This document shows, in pieces, positions 57,159 through 64,000 of a stretch of DNA of 64,000 nt. The translations under genes were made by a program, and so were the position numbers. The notes beneath the pieces were generated by a model, which ran no database searches, was not told the DNA's origin, and saw only the letters and a program-made list of their open reading frames with translations. Within the stretch, counting starts at the first letter, position 1. The number at the start of each line of letters is the position of its first letter. Origin of the DNA: Pseudoduganella violaceinigra DSM 15887 (GTDB taxonomy: Bacteria; Pseudomonadota; Gammaproteobacteria; Burkholderiales; Burkholderiaceae_D); the NCBI RefSeq assembly GCF_000425385.1, contig NZ_KE384358.1, positions 69,623 to 133,622 on the forward strand. The letters are read 5' to 3'.

Positions 57159-58136
57159 ATGGATTACCTCTACTACGCAACCGGCATCCTGGTCTTCCTG
57201 GCCGTGGTGCTGATGATCGAAGGGATGTACCTGACCTGGAATTCAGCCAAGGGGCCAGAGGCGGAACGCATCGCGCGCCGCCTGCGCATGATGTCGGCCG
57301 GCGGCCACGCCGGCGGAGAAAGCGCCTCGATGATCAAGAAACGCCTGCTCAGCGAGACGCCCGTCATGCAGCGCCTGCTGCTACAAATGCCGCGCGTCAG
57401 CCAGCTTGACCGCTTGCTGGAGCAATCGGGCATGACATGGACCGTATCGGACCTGCTCGTTCTGTCACTGGTCAGCCCCGTGCTGGTTGGCGGTCTCGCC
57501 CTGTTCCTGCGCCTGCCGCTGCTCGCGATACTGCCCTTGATGGCTTTCTCGGTCGCCATCCCGCTGCTGCTGGTGGTCAGCGCCAAAGGCAAACGCCTGG
57601 CAAAAGTGGACCAGCAATTGCCCGATGCGCTGGACCTGATCGGCCGCGCCCTGCGCGCTGGACACGCCTTCCCCACCGCCTTGAAAATGGTGGGCGATGA
57701 AATGAATGCGCCGATCGCCGACGAATTCAAGACCACCTTCGACGAGGTCAATTTCGGCATCTCGATGAACGATGCGCTGATGAACCTGGCCACGCGGGTC
57801 CCCAGCACCGACCTGCGCTACTTCGTCATCGCCGTGATGATCCAGCGCGAGACCGGCGGCAACCTGGCCGAGCTGCTGGACAACATCAGCAAGATCGTGC
57901 GCGAGCGCATCAAGCTGCTCGGGCAGATCCGCGTGCTGTCGGCCGAGGGGCGCATGTCGGCCTGGGTCCTCGGCTTGCTGCCCTTCGCTGCCGCACTGAT
58001 GATCCAGATTACCAACCCGACCTTCCTGGCCGTGCTGTATACCGACCCGGCCGGCCAAAAGATGGTCGCGGGCGCCCTCACCATGATGGTGCTAGGGGTA
58101 CTGGCCATGCGCAAGATTATCCGGATTCGCGTCTAG
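57159..58136 (+). CDS. tadB: Tad inner-membrane platform protein TadB
   Basis: 325 residues: a membrane helix at the N-terminus, two in the middle (about 105-145) and one at the C-terminus, with a T2SF domain around [22 protein letters not shown] and [16 protein letters not shown]. Follows cpaF by 3 nt; partner of TadC. Confidence 0.95.
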   Translation: MDYLYYATGILVFLAVVLMIEGMYLTWNSAKGPEAERIARRLRMMSAGGHAGGESASMIKKRLLSETPVMQRLLLQMPRVSQLDRLLEQSGMTWTVSDLLVLSLVSPVLVGGLALFLRLPLLAILPLMAFSVAIPLLLVVSAKGKRLAKVDQQLPDALDLIGRALRAGHAFPTALKMVGDEMNAPIADEFKTTFDEVNFGISMNDALMNLATRVPSTDLRYFVIAVMIQRETGGNLAELLDNISKIVRERIKLLGQIRVLSAEGRMSAWVLGLLPFAAALMIQITNPTFLAVLYTDPAGQKMVAGALTMMVLGVLAMRKIIRIRV

Positions 58137-58148
58137 AGGGAGATTGCT

Positions 58149-59105
58149 ATGAACGTCCTTCAAATGGCTTTCCTGGCCCTGGTGTTCCTGCTTGTATTCG
58201 GCACCGCATATGCGTTCATGCTGCGTTTTAGTGGCAACCCGGTCCAGGGTAGGCTGCAACAGGTGAGCGACTTGCCGGGCACTTCGCGCCGGCGAGAGCG
58301 CATCAATCCGAACCTGCTGTCACGCATCGCGGCCTGGCTGGCGCCGGTCGCCAAGCTGTCGGGAGGCGAAACGGAGGAATGGGAAAAATCGGCGCTGCGC
58401 ACGCGCTTCATGAATGCCGGCCTGCGCCATGCCTCGATGGGTCCCTTGTACTTCGCCGCCAAGACGGCGCTTGCGATCATGCTGCCGATGGCACTGTACG
58501 CCTCACTGGTGGTGGCCAATTCACGCTTGTCCGGCAATGGCCTGATGTTCTGGCTGCTGCTGGCCGCCGCCCTCGGTTATTACCTGCCAAATTTCGTACT
58601 GCGCCGCGCAGTCAACCGCCGCCAGCTGGAGATTTTCGAATCCTTCCCCGACGCGCTGGACCTGATGACCGTGTGCGTGGAAGCCGGCCTGGCGATGGAC
58701 GCCGCCCTGCTGCGCGTAGCCGACGAAATCGGCATCAAGAGTCCGATCCTGGCCGATGAACTGAACCTGGTGACCCTCGAACTGCGCGCCGGCCTGTCCA
58801 AGGAGCGCGCCCTGCGCAACCTGGCCTTGCGCACCGGGGTGGAGGACGTGGATGCGCTGGTGGCCATGCTGATCCAGGCCGAACGCTTCGGCACCAGCAT
58901 CGCCGATTCGCTGCGCGTGCAGTCCGAGCAGCTGCGCACGCGCCGCCGCCAGCGCGCCGAGGAAGCCGCGGCAAAGATTTCGCTGAAACTGCTGTTCCCG
59001 TTGATCTTCTTCATCTTCCCATCCTTGCTGGTGGTGTTGATGGGGCCTGCCTTTATCTCGATTTACCGCGTGCTGCTGCCCACCATGGGCGGCGAAGGCG
59101 GCTAG
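58149..59105 (+). CDS. tadC: Tad inner-membrane platform protein TadC
   Basis: 318 residues, with GGGAG upstream. T2SF domain with FPDALDLMTVCVEAGLAMDAAL and QAERFGTSIADSLRVQSEQLRTRRRQRAEE, plus membrane helices at both ends and in the middle. Twelve nt after tadB. Confidence 0.95.
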   Translation: MNVLQMAFLALVFLLVFGTAYAFMLRFSGNPVQGRLQQVSDLPGTSRRRERINPNLLSRIAAWLAPVAKLSGGETEEWEKSALRTRFMNAGLRHASMGPLYFAAKTALAIMLPMALYASLVVANSRLSGNGLMFWLLLAAALGYYLPNFVLRRAVNRRQLEIFESFPDALDLMTVCVEAGLAMDAALLRVADEIGIKSPILADELNLVTLELRAGLSKERALRNLALRTGVEDVDALVAMLIQAERFGTSIADSLRVQSEQLRTRRRQRAEEAAAKISLKLLFPLIFFIFPSLLVVLMGPAFISIYRVLLPTMGGEGG

Positions 59106-59117
59106 AAAGGAATTGCC

Positions 59118-60314
59118 ATGATCAAGCTCAAGCCAATCGCCTTGGCCGTAATGGGTTGCGGCCTCATCCAGGGCTGCGGCGCCCCCCCTCCTGCCCGCCC
59201 GCTCGCGGTGCAGCCGGTCGTGCGCGGCGACATGCCGGGCAACCAGGCCGCCAGCTGGAACCGGCTGGGGCGCTTCCACCATGAGCGCGGGCAGCTGGCC
59301 CTGGCGCTCGGCGCCTACGCCCAGTCGCTGGCCCTGGACGCCAACCAGCTCGAGGCGCGCAACGCCGTGGCGGTGATCGAGGCGCAGCAGGGCGACCTGG
59401 AAGCGGCGCGCAAGGCGCTGGTGGCCCTGGTCAATGACTTTCCCGGCGAGGCGCAGCCGCATACCAACCTTGGCTATGTGCTGCACTTGATGGGCGACCA
59501 TGCCGGCGCCGCGCAAACGCTGCACCGCGCAATGGCGCTGGGCGCCGGGCCGAAGGCGTTCCAGAACCTGCAACTGGCTGAAGCGGCGCTGGGCAAGGCG
59601 CCTGGCGGCGCCGAGCCGCGCTTGGCTGCGGCACCTGCCCCAGCCCCAGCCACTGCCCCAGCCACTGCCGCGGCGGCCGCCGTCGCCGCTTCCGTGCCTG
59701 ACCCTTCGGCCCAGGCCCCGTCGGTTGTGCCGCTGCCAGCCCCCGCGCCGCGCCGCGAGCCGCAGCTGCTGACAGTACTGCCATCGTCGTCGCCAGAGGT
59801 GGCCAGCCATATGGAGCTGGTCAAGGTCGCCGGCAATGTCTACGAGCTGAAAGCCCGCGTGGCCGCGGATCCGGTGGCGGCACCGGCCGCCACGGCTACC
59901 CTGGCTGCGACGGCAGCGCCAGCTGTTGCCGCCGTCGCGCCCAAGCCCGCCGTGCAGGCCGTAGCCCAGGCCGACAAGGTCCGCATGGCGCGCCTGGAGG
60001 TGGCCAACGGCAACGGCGTCACCGGCATGGCGCGCCGCTTCCGCAATGTGCTGGGACAGATGGGCATCCCGGTCGAACGCCTGAGCAACGACAAGCCGTA
60101 CAAGCAGGTGAGCACCACCATCCAGTACAGCCCCGGCTTCGAAAAGCAGGCGGCCGGCTTGCAAAAAGCCTTGCAAGGCAAGGCGCAGCTCTCCAGCAAA
60201 CAGCTGGCCAGCAGCGACGTCCGGCTGGTGCTGGGCAAGGACGCCCAACTGAGCCTGGCCGCCGCTACCGAAGCGGCCGGCCTGTCCCTGGTCGCCATGC
60301 AGGACGGCAAATAG
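59118..60314 (+). CDS. tadD: TadD-like TPR lipoprotein with LytR_C-type C-terminus
   Basis: 398 residues. Lipoprotein signal with Cys in LIQGC, three TPR-like repeats at about 45-160 (ASWNRLGRFHHERGQLALAL is the first), a long Ala/Pro linker, and a C-terminal domain at about 290-375 (ARLEVANGNGVTGMARRFRN) resembling the LytR_C domain found after LytR-CpsA-Psr enzymes. The TPR part fits TadD, a pilotin-like factor; the C-terminal domain may bind the cell wall. Confidence 0.88.
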   Translation: MIKLKPIALAVMGCGLIQGCGAPPPARPLAVQPVVRGDMPGNQAASWNRLGRFHHERGQLALALGAYAQSLALDANQLEARNAVAVIEAQQGDLEAARKALVALVNDFPGEAQPHTNLGYVLHLMGDHAGAAQTLHRAMALGAGPKAFQNLQLAEAALGKAPGGAEPRLAAAPAPAPATAPATAAAAAVAASVPDPSAQAPSVVPLPAPAPRREPQLLTVLPSSSPEVASHMELVKVAGNVYELKARVAADPVAAPAATATLAATAAPAVAAVAPKPAVQAVAQADKVRMARLEVANGNGVTGMARRFRNVLGQMGIPVERLSNDKPYKQVSTTIQYSPGFEKQAAGLQKALQGKAQLSSKQLASSDVRLVLGKDAQLSLAAATEAAGLSLVAMQDGK

Positions 60315-60315
60315 C

Positions 60316-61746
60316 CTAGGCCCCCAGTTCGCGCTGCAGGAAACGCCAGATCTCCGGCGCCTGCAGCGCGGCGATGTTCAGCCGCATGAACTGCGACGGC
60401 AGCTGGCTGGGCGAAAACAGGCTGCCCGGCGCCAGCAGCAAGCCCTGCGCCATCGCTTTTTCGGTCAGCGCATTGGTGTCGCGCCCCGCGTCCACCCACA
60501 CGAACATGCCCGCCGGCGGTGCGCTGGCAATGCGCATTCCCGTCTTTTCCAGCTGGCGCACGGTACGCGCGCGCAGGCCGTCCAGGCGTGTGCGGATGCG
60601 CTCCGTATGCTTGCGGTAGCTGCCCTCCGACAGCACCTTGTGCACCACGCGCTCGCCGATGTCGCTGGTGGTCAGAGTCTGCAGCATCTTGCGGTCGGCC
60701 AGGCGCTGCGCCAGCTCCTCCGAGGTGGCAATGAAGCCCACGCGCAGGTTGGCGGCCATGGTCTTGGAAAAGCCGCCCAGGTAGATCACCCGCTGCAACT
60801 GGTCCAACGCCGCCATGCGGGTGGCCGGCTGCACGCTGCTGCCCGGGTGCAGGTCGCAGTAGATATCGTCTTCCACGATGGTGATGTCGTGCTCCTCGGC
60901 GATGCGCAGGATCTGGAACGCCTTGGCGGCCGACAGCGAGCTTGAACTGGGGTTGTGCAGCACCGAATTGATCACGTACAGCTTGGGCTTGTGGAGCGCG
61001 GCCAGCTCGGCCAGCTGCGCGATATCGGGCCCGTCGGCCAGGCGCGGGATGCCGACCACGCGCGCGCCCAGGGCGGCGAAGGAGCCGAACATCAGGAACC
61101 AGGCCGGATCGTCCACGAACACCGTATCGCCGGGCCGGGTGAATTCGCGCGCCACCATGTCCAGCGCCTGCGTCACGCCGGCGGTGGTGACGATCTGCTC
61201 GGGCGCCGCGCCGATTTCAAATTCGGCCAGCTTGTGCTGCAGGTGCTGGCGCAGCGGCAGATAGCCCTGCGGCACGCCGTAGTTCAGCAGGATGCTGCTG
61301 TGCTGGCGGCTGATGGCGCGCAGCGCGTTGCCGATCGCCACCCCGTCCAGCCAGTCAGCCGGCAGCACGCCCGTGCCGGGCATGTACTGGTGCGGCACGG
61401 TACGGAACATATTGCGCACCAGCCAGACCACGTCCAGGCCCTGCGTGCCCTCGTGCGGCGCCAGCCCGGCGTCGCGCGGGGCCGGCGGCGCCTGCAGCGG
61501 CGCGCGGTCGCGGATGAAAAAGCCGGCGCCGCGGCGCGACTCCAGATAGCCGCGCGCCACCAGCTTGTCGTAGGCGCCAACCACGGTGAAGGGCGACACG
61601 CCGTGCGCGTTGGCGAACTGCCGGATCGAGGGCATGCGCGCGCCGGCGCGCAGCACGCGGTCGTCGATGCGGGCGGCCACGCTGCGCACGATCTGGTCGC
61701 TGAGCGACTCGCCGCCCGCGCGGCTGAGGAGGATTGTATTGGTCAT
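60316..61746 (-). CDS. MocR-family transcriptional regulator (GntR HTH plus aminotransferase-like domain)
   Basis: 476 residues. GntR winged helix at about 10-75 (RMPSIRQFANAHGVSPFTVVGAYDKL), then a fold-type I aminotransferase-like domain with VFVDDPAWFLMFGSFAALGARV and the PLP Lys region VIYLGGFSKTMAANLRVGFI. Such regulators bind PLP or amino-acid adducts. Divergent from the dehydratase-like gene, with a tandem-repeat site between. It converges with tadD, one base apart. Confidence 0.94.
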   Translation of the reverse strand: MTNTILLSRAGGESLSDQIVRSVAARIDDRVLRAGARMPSIRQFANAHGVSPFTVVGAYDKLVARGYLESRRGAGFFIRDRAPLQAPPAPRDAGLAPHEGTQGLDVVWLVRNMFRTVPHQYMPGTGVLPADWLDGVAIGNALRAISRQHSSILLNYGVPQGYLPLRQHLQHKLAEFEIGAAPEQIVTTAGVTQALDMVAREFTRPGDTVFVDDPAWFLMFGSFAALGARVVGIPRLADGPDIAQLAELAALHKPKLYVINSVLHNPSSSSLSAAKAFQILRIAEEHDITIVEDDIYCDLHPGSSVQPATRMAALDQLQRVIYLGGFSKTMAANLRVGFIATSEELAQRLADRKMLQTLTTSDIGERVVHKVLSEGSYRKHTERIRTRLDGLRARTVRQLEKTGMRIASAPPAGMFVWVDAGRDTNALTEKAMAQGLLLAPGSLFSPSQLPSQFMRLNIAALQAPEIWRFLQRELGA

Positions 61747-61781
61747 ATCACCATCACAGTGCGTGAAATTATCCGCTTAAG

Positions 61782-61801
61782 TGTACTGGTACTGTACTGG
61801 T
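61782..61801. promoter_or_regulatory. Tandem TGTACTGGT repeats, candidate MocR operator
   Basis: Two perfect direct repeats TGTACTGGT at 61782-61790 and 61793-61801, start-to-start 11 bp (one helical turn), in the 117-bp divergent region between the MocR gene and the dehydratase-like gene. Direct repeats are usual for MocR regulators. Confidence 0.6.
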
Positions 61802-61863
61802 CACTTATTCTACGATACACGCATTCCCCCTCAATTGCCAAAGAAATTACCAGAGAGATTGCC

Positions 61864-62841
61864 ATGAACCTGCTGCCATCCCGCACGGAACTCGACGCCG
61901 CCGCCGCCATCGTCTATGGCGCCATGCAGGCCACCCCACAGTATTCCTGGCCGCTGCTGAACGACGCCCTGGGCACCGAAGCCTGGGTCAAGCACGAAAA
62001 CCATACGCCGACTGGCGCCTTCAAGGTACGCGGCGGCCTGGTTTATATGCACCAGCTGATGCAGCGCGAGCCGGGGCTGCCCGGAGTGATCGCCGCCACG
62101 CGCGGCAACCACGGCCAGGCGGTGGCATACGCCGCCCGGCGCCATGGCGTGCGGGCCGTCATCGTGGTCCCGCACGGTAACAGCGTTGAAAAGAACGCCG
62201 CCGTGCGCGCCCTCGGCGGGGAGCTGGTCGAATATGGCGACGATTTCCAGGCCAGCCACGAGTACGCCCAGGCACTGGCGCGGCGCGAAGGCTTGCATAT
62301 GGTGCCGTCCTGCCACCCGGACAACGTGGCAGGCGTGGCCAGCTACTGGATGGAGCTATTCCATGCCCAGCCGGCGCTTGCCACGGTGTTCGTACCGATC
62401 GGCCAGGGCTCGGGCTTTTGCGCGGCGATTGCGGCGCGCGAGGCGCTCGGCCTGCGCACCCGCGTGATCGGGGTGGTGTCCGGGCATGCCACGGCCTATC
62501 TCGATTCCTACCGCAGCGGAGAGCTGCGCGAGGCGCCGTCGACCACCGAACTGGCGGACGGCATGGCTTGCCGCCGGCCACATGCCGGGTCGCTGGAAGT
62601 GGTGCAGCGTTATGCGGAGGAGGTGGTTGCCGTCAGCGATGAGGAAGTGGCGCGGGCGATCCGTCTTTATTACCGGGCTACGCATAACCTGGCCGAAGGC
62701 GCCGGGGCGGCCGCGCTGGCGGCGGCCTTGCGCCTGAAGCACGATCCGCGCGTGGCGGGCTGCAAGGTGGGCCTGCCGCTGACGGGCGCCAATGTCGATG
62801 CGGACAAGGCGATGCGGGTGCTGTCGGAGGTGCTGCCGTGA
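61864..62841 (+). CDS. Threonine dehydratase-like PLP enzyme
   Basis: 325 residues, fold-type II PLP enzyme. Schiff-base Lys in KHENHTPTGAFKVRGG (about residues 40-55), the phosphate-binding loop GQGSGFCAAIAA near 180, and SNNH-like substrate loop TRGNHGQAVAYAARR. No ACT domain, so it resembles catabolic or broad-substrate dehydratases/racemases. Divergent from MocR; followed by an EamA exporter whose GTG start overlaps its stop. Confidence 0.9.
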   Translation: MNLLPSRTELDAAAAIVYGAMQATPQYSWPLLNDALGTEAWVKHENHTPTGAFKVRGGLVYMHQLMQREPGLPGVIAATRGNHGQAVAYAARRHGVRAVIVVPHGNSVEKNAAVRALGGELVEYGDDFQASHEYAQALARREGLHMVPSCHPDNVAGVASYWMELFHAQPALATVFVPIGQGSGFCAAIAAREALGLRTRVIGVVSGHATAYLDSYRSGELREAPSTTELADGMACRRPHAGSLEVVQRYAEEVVAVSDEEVARAIRLYYRATHNLAEGAGAAALAAALRLKHDPRVAGCKVGLPLTGANVDADKAMRVLSEVLP

Positions 62842-63860
62842 CGCCGTATTCGCATGATTTTCCGCGGTGGGAGGCGAAGCGCCAAACCGGTAAACCTGGG
62901 TCTGACCCGAGGGTCAGACCCGAGCTTGCGGCGGCTGAAGGTGCGGGTCTCACCCTTGGGTCAGACCCTGGTTTACCGGTTTTGGCCGGCGAATCGCAAG
63001 GCATGCTGCTCGGCTTCATCGGCGTCGCCATTTTCAGCCTGACGCTCCCTTTCACGCGCCTGGCGGTGGCCGGCCTCGACCCGCTCTTTGTGGCCATGGG
63101 CCGCGCTGTGGCGGCCGCTGTACTGGCACTGTGCTGGCTACGCTGGAAACGCGCGCCCCTGCCAACGCGCGCCCAGTTGCCAACCCTGCTGGCCGTCACC
63201 ATCGGCTGCGTGCTCGGCTTCCCATTGCTGACATCCATCGCCATGCGCACCCTGCCCGCCTCTCACGGCGCGGTCCTGGTCGGCATCCTGCCGCTGGCCA
63301 CGGCCTTGTTCGCCGCGCTGCGCGGCCATGAGCGCCCCTCGGCCGGCTTCTGGATCATGGCCGCTGCCGGCAGCGCGCTGGTGGTCGGCTTCGCGCTGAA
63401 ACAATCGGGTGGAGGACTGCACGCCGCCGACCTGGCCATTTTCGCCGCCGTGGGCCTGGCCGCCATGGGCTATGCCGAAGGCGGCCGCCTGTCGCAAAGC
63501 ATGGGCGGCGAACAGGTGATCGGCTGGGCCCTGGTGCTGTCCCTGCCGCTGGCCGGGCCGGCCGCTGCCTGGCTGCTGTGGCGCGACTGGGCCGGCATTG
63601 CCGCCGCACCGGCCAGCGCCTGGCTGGGCTTCAGCTACGTCTCCGTGTTCTCCATGTTTATCGGCTTCTTCTTCTGGTATCGCGGTATGGCGCTGGGCGG
63701 CGTGGCGCGGGTCGGCCAGGTCCAGCTGGCCCAGCCCGGATTATCGTTGGCGGCGGCCGCCCTGGTCCTGAACGAAACTTTGCATATTGAGCATATTCTG
63801 TTCACTTTTGCCGTAATTGCCGTCGTCGGCGCAGGAAAACGCATGAAAGTGGCCCGTTGA
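62838..63860 (+). CDS. EamA/DMT family transporter with repeat-derived N-terminus
   Basis: Ten-helix exporter. The transporter domain begins at MLLGFIGVAIFSLTLPFTR (ATG at 63003). A GTG at 62838 overlapping the dehydratase stop would add 55 residues, but most of that extension is encoded by an inverted repeat (62881-62986) and is not transporter-like. The frame stays open through the repeat. The start is therefore uncertain: 62838 by coupling, 63003 by homology. Likely exports an amino acid or related compound given the neighbouring dehydratase. Confidence 0.85.
   Translation: MTPYSHDFPRWEAKRQTGKPGSDPRVRPELAAAEGAGLTLGSDPGLPVLAGESQGMLLGFIGVAIFSLTLPFTRLAVAGLDPLFVAMGRAVAAAVLALCWLRWKRAPLPTRAQLPTLLAVTIGCVLGFPLLTSIAMRTLPASHGAVLVGILPLATALFAALRGHERPSAGFWIMAAAGSALVVGFALKQSGGGLHAADLAIFAAVGLAAMGYAEGGRLSQSMGGEQVIGWALVLSLPLAGPAAAWLLWRDWAGIAAAPASAWLGFSYVSVFSMFIGFFFWYRGMALGGVARVGQVQLAQPGLSLAAAALVLNETLHIEHILFTFAVIAVVGAGKRMKVAR
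62881..62986. repeat. Compound inverted repeat with GGGTC(T/A)GACCC cores
   Basis: Outer arms 62881-62908 and 62958-62986 are near-perfect inverted copies of about 28 bp. A further hairpin is formed by GGGTCTGACCC (62898-62908) and GGGTCAGACCC (62911-62921). The element lies at the 5' end of the EamA gene and keeps the frame open. Confidence 0.8.
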
Positions 63861-63928
63861 CCGTGACGAATTCGGCAAGCCGCAGAGTACAATAGCGTTT
63901 TCACGGCACCCCTTTTCCTGGAAATTAC

Positions 63929-64000
63929 ATGTCTGTCTACGAAAAACTGAAGTCGCTCGATATCACCCTGGCCGCGCCGGCCGCCCCGGTCGCCGCCTAT
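63929..64000 (+). CDS. RidA family protein, partial
   Basis: Only the first 24 codons are present before the window ends: MSVYEKLKSLDITLAAP and then PVAAY, the typical opening of long RidA/YjgF-family proteins that hydrolyse reactive enamine/imine products of PLP dehydratases. Placement next to a dehydratase-like gene fits that job. The assignment rests on a short N-terminus. Confidence 0.65.
   Translation, partial: MSVYEKLKSLDITLAAPAAPVAAY

Overview
This 64 kb window is GC-rich chromosomal DNA from a betaproteobacterium, most likely Oxalobacteraceae (Massilia / Duganella / Janthinobacterium type). The grounds are the flhDC-motAB-che cluster layout, the DUF3460-scpA-panC neighbourhood, the Burkholderiales-type porin, a PEP-CTERM protein and the family-level look of the housekeeping genes. 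The genus is inference.

Layout. 1-13.4 kb is mostly housekeeping: tRNA-Ala(GGC), gltX, a cytochrome b561, a small operon of apbC/mrp with two exported proteins, metG, a GNAT enzyme, an EamA exporter with a tiny lipoprotein gene, a porin, DUF3460, scpA, panC and an unrecognised protein. 13.4-26.7 kb is one long minus-strand motility and chemotaxis block read flhD-flhC-methyltransferase-motA-motB-cheZ-like-cheY-like-cheA-cheW-mcp-cheR-cheD-cheB-cheY-HDOD. 26.7-29.0 kb is an accessory island: an AT-rich flhDC upstream region with repeats, an IS4-type transposase remnant, and a three-gene cassette made of a RelA/SpoT-synthetase-like protein with a disordered N-terminus, an 80-residue protein, and a SpoT/MESH1-like HD hydrolase. 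This cassette looks like an alarmone-type toxin (or effector) with its antidote and is the most unusual content of the window.

29.2-33.1 kb holds kynureninase and tryptophan 2,3-dioxygenase, translationally coupled to a secreted RNase T2 and an RBBP9-like hydrolase, then a CHRD/PEP-CTERM protein. 33.1-40.3 kb is a minus-strand signalling operon: receiver-kinase, substrate-binding-like protein, hybrid kinase, ECF41 sigma factor, PAS-GGDEF cyclase, then an AhpD-like gene preceded by an exact match to the ECF41 promoter motif. 40.4-42.4 kb is htpG with a clear sigma-32 promoter.

42.4-60.3 kb is a complete Tad (Flp) pilus locus led by a NarL-type two-component pair: three Flp-type pilins, a PAP2 protein, prepilin peptidase CpaA, an ICMT-like methyltransferase, an AAA ATPase, CpaB, the CpaC secretin, a small lipoprotein, TadG, two TadE-like pseudopilins, CpaE, CpaF, TadB, TadC and a TPR protein with a LytR_C-like tail. 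A terminator-like hairpin after the main flp gene probably sets pilin above machinery expression.

60.3-64 kb carries a MocR regulator divergent from a threonine-dehydratase-like enzyme with a tandem-repeat operator between them, an EamA exporter whose 5' end contains a palindromic repeat, and the start of a RidA-family gene.

All assignments come from reading protein and DNA motifs by eye; no database search was run.
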